Positions 8,300-14,647 of a DNA stretch of 14,647 nucleotides are shown here, one piece after another. Location of the stretch: NCBI GenBank assembly GCA_017882205.1, contig JADGPY010000037.1, positions 1-14,647 of the forward strand, read 5' to 3'. Positions within the stretch are counted from its first letter, which is position 1; every line of letters begins with the position of its first letter. The stretch comes from Chitinophagaceae bacterium (GTDB lineage: Bacteria; Bacteroidota; Bacteroidia; Chitinophagales; Chitinophagaceae). The notes under the pieces were generated by a model. The model was not told the DNA's origin and ran no database searches. It saw only the letters and a list, made by a program, of their open reading frames with translations. Both the position numbers and the translations under genes were made by a program.

Positions 8300-9145
8300 T
8301 TAATATCTAACAGTAGGGCAACGATAAGAAGAAAGATTAAATGAAATACCAATCTCAGCAATGGCATATTGATCCTTTTGTTTGCTCCATCCACGCTGAC
8401 GGCCTTCAACTCCAATGGGGTCACCAGTTTCATAAGATCGGTCCTGCATTAGACCAGCTAATGTTTGTTGACCTGAGGGACCCAGGAACTTATCGGCACC
8501 AATATATGTTGTGCTTACGTCATCAATATAATCCGTGGTAGTAAAGCGATGCGTAACTGTAAAAGAAATATTCACATTATCAGAAATGCTATACTTGACG
8601 CCAAAACCAATTGGAAAGCAAAAAGCCATAGTGCCATAGGCTTTCCTGCCTTGATAAAAAGTTTCACCCTCTGTATTCAAAGGACGGAGGAAAACCTTGT
8701 CTCCATTTAGATATGCATAAGGATCATAGCTGAAAACTCCTACACCAAAAGTTAGATAAGGAGTGAAATTATGTTCGGGATCGGTAGGAATATATTTGAA
8801 GAAATTAAAGTCTCCCTGTACGGCAATCTCAAATATATTTGTATTAAAACTCAGGTTTCTTCTTTGTTGGTAGTCATTTTTGCTATAGATGTCGCTATAC
8901 CCTAATTGCAGAAAATGTGCTGAAACACGCATTCCGGTATAGTTTCCAAATTGTTTTTTAAAATAAGCTCCAATTGCTGGCTTAGGCCTATTAATAGCTG
9001 CCCTGGTATTTAAGTCGCCAAAATAATGGGCAGCACCTAGTGTTATACCAAATTCTCCTTGTTGAACGTATTCATTTTGTGCGTCTACGGATTGAAAGCT
9101 AAATGCCAATATTCCTATAAGCACAACAATTATTAATCTCCTCAT
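8300..9145 (-). CDS. porG: PorG-like outer membrane beta-barrel protein of the type IX secretion system (DUF6089 family)
   Basis: A 281-aa outer-membrane protein of the DUF6089 family, whose characterised member is PorG (PG0189 of Porphyromonas gingivalis), an outer-membrane part of the T9SS that associates with the PorK/PorN ring. Residues 1-22 are a signal peptide (VDA before Gln23). The mature protein alternates beta strands with turns, including the family's opening GITLGAAHYFGDLN at residues 33-46, YLTFGVGVFSYDP at 130-142, and THRFTTTDYIDDVSTTY at 198-214. It ends in a strand followed by SYRCPTVRY, with Cys276 near the terminus. Synteny supports the call: in P. gingivalis porG lies next to uppS, bamA and the ompH pair. 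Here nadK is upstream and a T9SS cargo gene downstream. It starts at ATG. Family confidence is high; orthology to PorG rests mainly on gene order. Confidence 0.78.
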   Translation of the reverse strand: MRRLIIVVLIGILAFSFQSVDAQNEYVQQGEFGITLGAAHYFGDLNTRAAINRPKPAIGAYFKKQFGNYTGMRVSAHFLQLGYSDIYSKNDYQQRRNLSFNTNIFEIAVQGDFNFFKYIPTDPEHNFTPYLTFGVGVFSYDPYAYLNGDKVFLRPLNTEGETFYQGRKAYGTMAFCFPIGFGVKYSISDNVNISFTVTHRFTTTDYIDDVSTTYIGADKFLGPSGQQTLAGLMQDRSYETGDPIGVEGRQRGWSKQKDQYAIAEIGISFNLSSYRCPTVRY

Positions 9146-9240
9146 ATTAATGCAAATTAAACAAATGTTCAGAAAACGAAAAAAGTAAAGTTTATATCAA
9201 GCTAAAATGTTAAAATTTCCATCTTTTGCATCCGTGTCCT

Positions 9241-9270
9241 CCTCCGCCCGACTTCGCCAGCGGGCAGGCG
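9241..9270. repeat. GC-rich palindromic intergenic element
   Basis: A strikingly GC-rich stretch in an AT-rich gap between nadK and porG. GCCCG (9246-9250) and CGGGC (9261-9265) are inverted around a 10-nt loop containing TTCG, with further possible pairing of the flanking CGCC (9245-9248) and GGCG (9267-9270). It begins 13 bp past the nadK stop codon. No U-run follows on the minus strand, so it is not a canonical terminator. Its form resembles dispersed palindromic elements common in Bacteroidota genomes, but only one copy is visible here. The rest of the 137-bp gap is plain AT-rich DNA. Confidence 0.5.
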
Positions 9271-9282
9271 TGGCAATTTCCC

Positions 9283-10161
9283 TCAATTCCTTTTGTCTAG
9301 CCCCCATGACAACTTATTCCGTAAGGTTTGTAAAAAATTGTTTTCATTGAGCCGTACCAGGTTAATACCAAAAGTTTCCTTTTTGACTGCTAATTGAACC
9401 TCCTTGTCAACTATTTCACGCCGACTATCCAATGTCAATAGGAACCCGTCTGTACGCCCCTCAATTTCAAATGAGATTATATTATCATCGGGAACTATGA
9501 TTGGCCTTATGTTAAGATTGTGTGGAGAAACTGGTGTGATCACGAAACTTGCTGAGTCCGGGAAAACTACGGGTCCATTACAACTAAGAGAATATCCCGT
9601 AGATCCGGTAGGAGTGGCCACAATAAGTCCATCTGCCCAATAAGTATTCAGAAATTCCCCATTTAAATACGTATGAATCTTGATCATTGGCGATGTATCC
9701 TTTTTGTGAAGGGTAATTTCATTTAGTGCATAAGGCACTTTATCAAAAAGTGGCATGTTAGCATCCAGGTGCAGCAGGGTACGCTGGTCGATCATATAGG
9801 TACGGTTCACCAAAGCATCTACTGCAGTATGCAACTCGTCTTTCCCAATACTTGCAAGAAATCCTAACCTGCCATAATTGATCCCCAGGACAGGAATACC
9901 CTTGTCACGCACTAATGTTACTGTATCAAGTAAGGTTCCATCCCCGCCAAGACTGATAATACAATCGATCTCCTCATCAAGATCATCTGCACAATTGAAC
10001 GTAGAATATTTTCCTTCAATTTTTATTGAACAATAAAACTGGTTGAAAAAATCCTGGAAAATTACAGGTTCAATATTATATGCAAACAACTCATCCAACA
10101 AAAGCTTTATTCCCTGGTGGAGATTTGGTTCCAAACCCCTGCTATATATTGCTATTCTCAT
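9283..10161 (-). CDS. nadK: NAD kinase
   Basis: A 292-aa cytoplasmic enzyme that phosphorylates NAD+ on the 2' hydroxyl of its adenosine ribose to give NADP+. The diagnostic motifs are intact: GGDGTLLDT at residues 72-80 (the Asp is the catalytic residue), INYGRLGFLA at 94-103, the substrate-binding pair Asn147-Glu148 in ALNEITLHK, and the glycine/threonine-rich loop DGLIVATPTGSTGYSLS at 177-193. The SPHNLNIRPIIVPD segment follows. Length is normal. It starts at ATG only 12 bp after the stop of the single-POTRA Omp85 gene, so the two are almost certainly co-transcribed. porG follows 137 bp downstream, across a GC-rich palindromic element. In Bacteroidota nadK is commonly placed between a CBS-domain gene and the porG-uppS-bamA cluster, as here. 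Confidence 0.97.
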   Translation of the reverse strand: MRIAIYSRGLEPNLHQGIKLLLDELFAYNIEPVIFQDFFNQFYCSIKIEGKYSTFNCADDLDEEIDCIISLGGDGTLLDTVTLVRDKGIPVLGINYGRLGFLASIGKDELHTAVDALVNRTYMIDQRTLLHLDANMPLFDKVPYALNEITLHKKDTSPMIKIHTYLNGEFLNTYWADGLIVATPTGSTGYSLSCNGPVVFPDSASFVITPVSPHNLNIRPIIVPDDNIISFEIEGRTDGFLLTLDSRREIVDKEVQLAVKKETFGINLVRLNENNFLQTLRNKLSWGLDKRN

Positions 10162-10173
10162 AATAAAGGTTGT

Positions 10174-11625
10174 TTACAATCCAGCCCCATTGTGTAAAAA
10201 TAACCCGTTTTCACCTAACTGATTAAAACTATACTCCAGTCTGAGATGAAGGTCATAAAGTGTAACGATATCGAAGCCAAAGCCACCACTATATAAAAAG
10301 GTATTGTTCAACATGCCTGAAAATCTTTTTTTATTATAGACGTATCCCATATCACTGAAGGTTTTAGCGTATATAGTAAACGGAATATGATTATATATAC
10401 CTGATTTTCTAAATCCAGGAACAGTAAAATGAATAATTTCCTTTTTTAAGTTAAATTTCGAGAGTACATCAACAACCCCATCAATAACATAAAGTTCTAA
10501 TCCACGTATATAATTTTCCTCATAACCCAACGCACGCTGATTGATATACGACTGCTCGAAGGGAAGTTTTACCTCACCCTGCAAGTGAAATCCACCAAAC
10601 CATTTTCTTCCAAAACTAAAGTACTGATCGTACAGACCTTGTACATTGAACATATTAATTCCACCTTTGAGCATAAATCCTCGCTTAAGTATGAAAACCC
10701 TGCCTGACCATCCTCTCAATGGATATAAAATATTATCCACATCATCATAATTTAGCTGGTAAGAAACCTCGGGTATTTCTTTTTGCAGCAACTTACTGTT
10801 ATAATATGAAGGATTAAGATATTGAATTATACTGTCTGTAACGCTTAATTGAGTAAAGCGAATTCGAAATGTCTCCTTTTTTTTGATGGCCTTCCTTATA
10901 GTATATGAAAGATTCACATACCAGTTGCTGCTTACAAAAGTATCTTGTTTGTAAAGTAGTAACTGGTTTTGATATGTAGTAAGATAAGGTATCTCCCGCA
11001 TCTGCATATACCCGGCACCGATAGAATAACCTCTGGTCAGTTTATGGTTTGAATACGAAGGAGTATAGGAACCAGAAATATTTTGTGTATAGCCAGTGAT
11101 AAGGGTTACTCTCAATTTATCTTTTCTACCAGTAAGATTATTATGGAGAAAGTTAACCCCATAATTTACCCGATCCAACGATCCATTATGCTTATCAATC
11201 CATTCATTAAAAGACCTGTCAACAAGTTGAAATTTCGGAATCGGGAAGATATACCAGCGTTCTTTCACACTGACAATTATTTTACAGTTGTAGGCAGAAA
11301 TAATATCTGGCATTACGCTTACTTCTACAAAAAGGGCGGTATTATAAATATGTTGCCTTTCGGTTTCAAGCTCATGAATTATGGTACGAAACTCAATCGA
11401 ATCACCTTGTTTGAAACGCATTTCACGACGAATGATATAATTTTTCGTATGGCTGTTGCCGGAAATAATAATTGAATCAATGTGAAGCTTTCCTAATGCA
11501 TCTGGCAGTTGACTAGTTTGGAAAAAATCCTTTAATAGAGGCTTATTCTGGCAATTAGCATTACTTCTGCCCAATCCCAATAGAAGGAATAACAAAAAAA
11601 CAAAGTAATGTGAGGAGGATCTCAA
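10174..11625 (-). CDS. Omp85-superfamily outer membrane protein with a single POTRA domain (BamA/TamA-like)
   Basis: A 483-aa protein with the layout signal peptide, one POTRA domain, 16-strand-type barrel. Residues 1-24 are strongly hydrophobic (FVFLLFLLLGLG). The POTRA covers about residues 47-122 and holds ISGNSHTKNYIIRREMR, very like the last POTRA of BamA in this window. The barrel from about 130 contains DDVDNILYPLRGWSGRV (294-310), typical of the superfamily, and a loop-6 type motif YIRGLE (372-377). It lacks the multiple POTRA domains of BamA and the lipase domain of patatin-fused members. The start is TTG: a TGA stop lies in frame two codons upstream and no ATG occurs in or near the signal peptide. 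nadK begins 12 bp after the stop. It is probably an outer-membrane insertion or translocation protein; its client is unknown. Confidence 0.85.
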   Translation of the reverse strand: MRSSSHYFVFLLFLLLGLGRSNANCQNKPLLKDFFQTSQLPDALGKLHIDSIIISGNSHTKNYIIRREMRFKQGDSIEFRTIIHELETERQHIYNTALFVEVSVMPDIISAYNCKIIVSVKERWYIFPIPKFQLVDRSFNEWIDKHNGSLDRVNYGVNFLHNNLTGRKDKLRVTLITGYTQNISGSYTPSYSNHKLTRGYSIGAGYMQMREIPYLTTYQNQLLLYKQDTFVSSNWYVNLSYTIRKAIKKKETFRIRFTQLSVTDSIIQYLNPSYYNSKLLQKEIPEVSYQLNYDDVDNILYPLRGWSGRVFILKRGFMLKGGINMFNVQGLYDQYFSFGRKWFGGFHLQGEVKLPFEQSYINQRALGYEENYIRGLELYVIDGVVDVLSKFNLKKEIIHFTVPGFRKSGIYNHIPFTIYAKTFSDMGYVYNKKRFSGMLNNTFLYSGGFGFDIVTLYDLHLRLEYSFNQLGENGLFLHNGAGL

Positions 11626-11684
11626 AATTCACATAATGCTTTAAGGATAATGTAAATGTCCGGTTTAATGGAAGCTGTATTACA

Positions 11685-12347
11685 TCAGATATCAAGATAA
11701 TTCATCAAGTGGCGATAATTAGTGTCTATCTCGTTCTCAAATTTTTCTTCCCCAAAATAATAAAGTACATCATAATCATATCGTTCAAACGATGCCACAA
11801 TAACTGACAGCTCTTTTTTGTTAATATGAAGCGTAACTGTTAAAAGCCCGGATTCTGGCTGAATAGTAGTATTTAAATGCATTATTGAAGCTTCATTGCT
11901 TTCAACAATTCGACTGATCTCTGATATCGCAAACTGGCTTCTTTCCATTTCCAGTACTATAATTCCCCTAATGTCATGCGATCCTGAAAAATTCCCCAAC
12001 GCTTTCAATAATGATTGACTGGAAATAGTTCCAACAAGATTCCTCTCTTCATTTATTATAGGTACTATCGATATTTGATATTGATTGCAAAGGTTAACGG
12101 CCTGCAGAAAATGCGCACTTTCATGAACTGCAACATTTATAAATTCATCTTGCAATAATTCAATTGATATTTTTTTATTTTCAATATCCAAAAGTTCGTC
12201 TTCACCGATTAGTCCAAGGTATTTCTCTTCAGATACCACAGGAAGATGTGATACACGATGCTCATTTAAGAGTTGAAGCGCTTTTGATACAGTATCCTGC
12301 AGCTTTAGCTGCGGAATGATATTAGTATTTAAATTGATAGCTAACAC
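11685..12347 (-). CDS. Protein with two CBS domains and a C-terminal ACT-like domain
   Basis: A 220-aa soluble protein. Residues 8-58 and 68-118 are tandem CBS motifs (for example RVSHLPVVSEEKYLGLIGED and ISIVPIINEERNLVGTISSQ), which together form a Bateman module that usually binds adenine nucleotides. Residues 127-200 form an ACT-like beta-alpha fold (IRGIIVLEM, AISEISRIVESNEASI, GLLTVTLHI), normally a small-molecule sensor. No enzymatic domain is attached, so it is probably a ligand-sensing regulator. The start is GTG at 12347: an in-frame TAG lies ten codons upstream with no ATG between, and the first CBS strand begins soon after. The stop is 59 bp before the single-POTRA Omp85 gene. CBS genes of this type often lie next to nadK in Bacteroidota; ligand and partner are not known. 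Confidence 0.85.
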   Translation of the reverse strand: MLAINLNTNIIPQLKLQDTVSKALQLLNEHRVSHLPVVSEEKYLGLIGEDELLDIENKKISIELLQDEFINVAVHESAHFLQAVNLCNQYQISIVPIINEERNLVGTISSQSLLKALGNFSGSHDIRGIIVLEMERSQFAISEISRIVESNEASIMHLNTTIQPESGLLTVTLHINKKELSVIVASFERYDYDVLYYFGEEKFENEIDTNYRHLMNYLDI

Positions 12348-12420
12348 AGCAGGTTCAATTATTATTGATTGATACTAGTACGATAAATCCCCGGGGTTCT
12401 TGTATAACAGACAGAAATAA

Positions 12421-13200
12421 TTAAAGAACCGTTGCAACAGATACTTTTAATTTTGCTATAAATTCTCCCAGAATTCTATTAAATTCCCCAGGAACTTCCA
12501 TCATTGGGGCATGTCCACACTTATCAATAAAATGTAGTTCGCTATTCGGGATGAGCTTGTTAAATTCTTTTGCCACAAAAGGAGGGGTAATACTATCATT
12601 GTTTCCCCAGATCAGGCAGGTTGGCTGTTTTATCTGGCTTAGCTCTTCACCAAGGTTATTCCGGATAGCAGATTTGGCAAGGGAAATGATCTTGATCACT
12701 TTCAGGCGATTGTTGGTGATCTCAAAGCATTCATTCACCAATTCTTCAGAAGCCATGGCCGGGTCATAAAAAGTAAGCTGCGTTTTCTTCCTGATGTATT
12801 CCTTATCCCCGCGTTTGGGATAGCTATCTCCCATTCCATTCTCGAATAGTCCGGAGCTACCTGTGAGTATAAGCGATTTGATTTTTTCAGGATGTTTAAG
12901 AATATATATCAGTGCAACATGTCCCCCCAGTGAATTACCTAATAAATGAATATTATCATACCCCCTGGTTTCAATGAACTTATTCACGAACTTCTGCAAT
13001 CCGCCAACAGAAGTATGAAGAAGATCAAGCTCAAATAGCGGTAACATCGGCACAATAACCTTATTGGTAGGCTTAAAATATTCTATCAGATCTGAGAAAT
13101 TGCTTAACGCACCAAATAAACCATGCAGTAATAACAAAGGTTCACCCTCTCCTTCCTCAATAAATTTGAACTTACCGTCTTGTTTTATTTCGTAATTCAT
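12421..13200 (-). CDS. Alpha/beta hydrolase
   Basis: A 259-aa alpha/beta-hydrolase fold protein without a signal peptide, hence probably cytoplasmic. The catalytic triad can be placed: nucleophile Ser90 in LLGNSLGGHVAL, acid Asp202 in IWGNNDSITPP, and His230 in DKCGHAPMMEVP. The oxyanion-hole motif LLLLHGLFG is at residues 22-30. A helical cap lies between about residues 120 and 185. The fold covers esterases, C-C bond hydrolases, haloperoxidase-like and MenH-like enzymes, and the sequence does not tell which; I assign no substrate. It starts at ATG, 100 bp after cvpA, and ends 73 bp before the CBS-ACT gene, a spacing that allows either read-through or separate transcription. Confidence 0.9.
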   Translation of the reverse strand: MNYEIKQDGKFKFIEEGEGEPLLLLHGLFGALSNFSDLIEYFKPTNKVIVPMLPLFELDLLHTSVGGLQKFVNKFIETRGYDNIHLLGNSLGGHVALIYILKHPEKIKSLILTGSSGLFENGMGDSYPKRGDKEYIRKKTQLTFYDPAMASEELVNECFEITNNRLKVIKIISLAKSAIRNNLGEELSQIKQPTCLIWGNNDSITPPFVAKEFNKLIPNSELHFIDKCGHAPMMEVPGEFNRILGEFIAKLKVSVATVL

Positions 13201-13265
13201 TATCCTGATTAAGCAATTGTTACCTTAAGTGCCGTCTATTTTGTGCTAAAATAATAGTTTCTAAG

Positions 13266-13273
13266 CAAAACTA
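13266..13273 (-). promoter_or_regulatory. Possible -7 promoter element for the alpha/beta hydrolase gene
   Basis: The minus strand reads TAGTTTTG, an exact match to the Bacteroidota -7 consensus TAnnTTTG, inside the 100-bp gap between cvpA and the hydrolase gene. It would give a leader of about 60 nt. No convincing TTTG or TTG lies 18-20 bp upstream, so the call is weak. Confidence 0.25.
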
Positions 13274-13300
13274 TATGGAAATAATAAACTGCTTACTGTA

Positions 13301-13837
13301 TCATGAAGCTTTTTTAGCAATAGATTCAAAAAAACCTTCCAATTGCACAAACATATCTTTAAACAACGGTATGATCTTTCCAAAATTGTCAACTACCTTC
13401 GGGCCCCAAGGGGCAATATAAGGATAGGTTTGTGATTGTTGTATGACTTCAGGCTTCAATAAGTAAGCCTTTTCTGCAAAAAATAAAAAAATACTGAAAA
13501 TAATAATATACAAGCCAACATACAAAAGCAATCCACCTAACCTATTAAGCCAACCGAGCATGACTAACTGTAGGGTCTTTTCGATCAATCTTGCACCCAG
13601 GTTTATTAACAAAACCACTACAATAAAAACCAGGACAAAAGACAATACTGGTAGCCACCTGGTGGAAAAGGCCACAGCATTTCTAAAATAATTTGCTACC
13701 AGTACTGATAGCTTCAATGCAGCCGCTAATCCAATAATAAAGGCAATCATTGAAAAAACACCAAGGATCAATCCTTTTGAAAGACCCCGGAAGATAGCAA
13801 AAATCATCATCAAGAGGAAAAGGATGTCTATGATCAT
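13301..13837 (-). CDS. CvpA family inner membrane protein
   Basis: A 178-aa integral membrane protein of the CvpA family, named after an Escherichia coli protein needed for colicin V production and linked to envelope stress tolerance; its molecular function is unsettled. Four hydrophobic segments can be seen at about residues 3-17, 24-42, 63-81 and 100-120. The family hallmarks are present: FRGLSKGLILGVFS at 16-29 and GWLNRLGGLLLYVGLY at 95-110. The C-terminal part, about 55 residues, is soluble and amphipathic. The start is ATG (13837-13835), 17 bp after the stop of the YqeY gene, so the two are probably one transcript. Length is normal for the family. Confidence 0.9.
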   Translation of the reverse strand: MIIDILFLLMMIFAIFRGLSKGLILGVFSMIAFIIGLAAALKLSVLVANYFRNAVAFSTRWLPVLSFVLVFIVVVLLINLGARLIEKTLQLVMLGWLNRLGGLLLYVGLYIIIFSIFLFFAEKAYLLKPEVIQQSQTYPYIAPWGPKVVDNFGKIIPLFKDMFVQLEGFFESIAKKAS

Positions 13838-13854
13838 AGTTTTCCTGTTTGCCT

Positions 13855-14307
13855 TTATTGACTACTTAAAAGTTCTTTCACAATTCCCGCAATTGTCTTG
13901 CCATCAGCCTTCCCCGACAGTTTTTTGTTTGCAATGCCCATCACTTTACCCATATCTGCCTGGGTTGTTGCACCGGTTTCTTTAATAATATCGGATACAA
14001 TAGCATGGAGCTCAGAAGACTCCATTTGTTTTGGAAGAAACTTTTCAATCACTTCAATCTCTTCTCTTTCTTTTTGGGCAAGGTCTGGCCGGTTCTGTTT
14101 TTCAAAGATTTCTAATGAGTCTTTCCCCCTCTTTACCAGCTTCTGCAATATTTTCATTTCTTGTTCTTCAGATACGACACCACCAGCTCCTTCAGAAGTT
14201 TTTGCAAGAATGATCTCTGCTTTTATAGCCCTCAATGCTCTTAAGGACTTATCATCTCTGGCAAGCATTGCTGTTTTCAGCTCTTTCATTATCTGGTCTT
14301 CAAGCAT
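13855..14307 (-). CDS. GatB/YqeY domain-containing protein
   Basis: A 150-aa small cytoplasmic protein of the YqeY family, related to the C-terminal, tRNA-contacting domain of the amidotransferase subunit GatB. The N-terminal half is helical (MLEDQIMKELKTAMLARDDK, then LRALRAIKAEI at 22-32). The C-terminal half has the family signature KFLPKQM, followed by TQADMGKVMGIANKKLSGKA and GKTIAGIVKELL. Stand-alone YqeY proteins are widespread; a role in tRNA-linked processes is inferred from the domain only. The chosen ATG at 14307 gives the full family length; an in-frame ATG six codons later is possible. Upstream is a 161-bp gap filled mainly by three palindromic repeats, and cvpA follows 17 bp downstream. 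Confidence 0.93.
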   Translation of the reverse strand: MLEDQIMKELKTAMLARDDKSLRALRAIKAEIILAKTSEGAGGVVSEEQEMKILQKLVKRGKDSLEIFEKQNRPDLAQKEREEIEVIEKFLPKQMESSELHAIVSDIIKETGATTQADMGKVMGIANKKLSGKADGKTIAGIVKELLSSQ

Positions 14308-14340
14308 AAAATACTATTTAATTCAATTATAATTTGCAAT

Positions 14341-14466
14341 AATAATGTCACCCCTACAGGGTTTGGGTCTGTATTTATTTTGCGTGGCTATAATAATGTC
14401 ACCCTTACGGGGTTTGTCTTATTTAATTTCAACTGAGCTATAATAATGCCACCCCTAAGGGGTTTG
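14341..14466 (-). repeat. Three-unit palindromic intergenic repeat, about 50-bp period
   Basis: Three copies of a 25-bp core lie at 14341-14365, 14392-14416 and 14442-14466, 51 and 50 bp apart. In minus-strand reading the core is CAAACCCCnTAGGGGTGACA followed by TTATT, and in two copies ATAGC comes next. The centre is an inverted repeat, perfect in the third copy (ACCCCTAAGGGGT) and imperfect in the other two. The AT-rich tail of each unit also shares a fragment like AAATAAATA, so the whole 50-bp unit seems repeated. The array fills most of the gap between the partial gene, whose stop is 2 bp away, and yqeY. The pattern resembles dispersed Bacteroidota REP-like elements. The remainder of this gap shows no gene. 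Confidence 0.8.
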
Positions 14467-14468
14467 AA

Positions 14469-14647
14469 TTATTTGTTTTCTTTCAATTGCGATTCCTGGA
14501 ACCTGGCATAAAATTCTTTAGCGAATTTTTTAATATCTGCACTCAGTTCTTTTTGTCGGGTAGCCCTCTCATAAGTATCTGCCATTGCGCTGAAAATCTG
14601 GTAGTAAAAATCAGCCATCTCATCTACCATCATATCTTTTGTCCACA
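14469..14647 (-). CDS. C-terminal end of an unrecognised protein (partial)
   Basis: An open frame enters from the right edge of the window and stops at TAA (14471-14469). The visible 58 residues run from Trp-Thr-Lys-Asp-Met-Met to a terminal KENK. The segment is predicted helical and rich in Lys, Glu, Ala and aromatic residues (for example MADFYYQIFSAMADTYERAT and FAKEFYARFQESQLKENK), with no cysteine, glycine or proline. It ends just before the palindromic repeat array and is upstream of yqeY on the same strand. I do not recognise the family. It lacks the conserved C-terminal FtsZ tail, which I checked because ftsZ often precedes yqeY in Bacteroidota. Codon use fits a real gene, but only the end is seen. 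Confidence 0.6.
   Translation of the reverse strand, partial: WTKDMMVDEMADFYYQIFSAMADTYERATRQKELSADIKKFAKEFYARFQESQLKENK

Noticed and set aside
11083..11475. 130-codon open frame on the plus strand
   Set aside because: It lies wholly antisense to the Omp85 coding region, has no recognisable domain, and its composition is that expected of a complementary frame. Other plus-strand frames (for example 13898-14332 opposite yqeY, 617-865 opposite ompH) were rejected for the same reason.
10174..11625. Lipoprotein signal in the single-POTRA Omp85 protein because of Cys25
   Set aside because: The residues before the cysteine (S-N-A-N) do not form a lipobox, and Omp85 barrels are normally processed by signal peptidase I.
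12389..12396. CCCCGGGG palindrome between the hydrolase and CBS-ACT genes
   Set aside because: An 8-bp self-complementary run without loop or extended arms; no related copy or nearby U-run gives it a role.
14341..14466. Possible short CRISPR array (regularly spaced repeats with different spacers)
   Set aside because: Only three copies, the repeats differ inside the core, the intervening segments are about 25 bp or less and related to each other, and no cas gene is present. A REP-like tandem element fits better.
14469..14647. C-terminus of FtsZ
   Set aside because: ftsZ often precedes yqeY in Bacteroidota, but the visible tail lacks the conserved FtsZ C-terminal peptide and is a plain charged helix.

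Overview
The window is a chromosomal segment of a Bacteroidota bacterium, most likely from the Chitinophagaceae or a close relative. Evidence: an AT-rich sequence; signal peptides ending in the Bacteroidota-style 'A-Q'; a protein with a type IX secretion (T9SS) C-terminal sorting domain; a PorG/DUF6089 barrel; candidate promoters of the Bacteroidota TTTG / TAnnTTTG type; and the conserved gene neighbourhood nadK - porG - uppS - bamA - ompH - ompH. Every gene I can support is on the minus strand, so transcription runs from high to low coordinates.

Layout in transcription order. 14647-14469: the C-terminal end of an unrecognised protein. 14466-14341: a three-unit palindromic repeat array. 14307-13301: a YqeY-family protein and a CvpA-family membrane protein, 17 bp apart. 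13200-12421: an alpha/beta hydrolase. 12347-11685: a protein with two CBS domains and an ACT-like domain. 11625-10174: a small Omp85-type barrel with one POTRA domain. 10161-9283: NAD kinase. 9270-9241: a GC-rich palindromic element. 9145-8300: the PorG-like barrel. 8072-4920: a 1050-aa secreted, glycoside-hydrolase-like T9SS cargo protein. 4820-4080: isoprenyl diphosphate synthase UppS. 3930-1189: BamA. 1153-638 and 562-23: two OmpH/Skp-type periplasmic chaperones.

The common theme is building the cell envelope. UppS makes the lipid carrier for peptidoglycan and surface glycans. The OmpH/Skp proteins escort unfolded outer-membrane proteins to BamA, which inserts them. PorG is an outer-membrane part of the T9SS, and the large cargo protein carries the signal that would send it through the T9SS. 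The single-POTRA barrel is a second Omp85-superfamily member of unknown substrate. NAD kinase, the CBS-ACT protein, the hydrolase, CvpA and YqeY are housekeeping or poorly understood genes.

The main departures from the ordinary arrangement are these: the T9SS cargo gene sits between porG and uppS with its own promoter-like site and a 227-bp leader region; the extra single-POTRA Omp85 protein begins at TTG directly upstream of nadK; there is a 50-bp-period palindromic repeat array; a perfect 9-bp hairpin lies just before uppS; and the bamA start probably needs moving to an internal ATG. I found no RNA gene, insertion sequence, prophage or true CRISPR array, and no wholly new multi-gene system.
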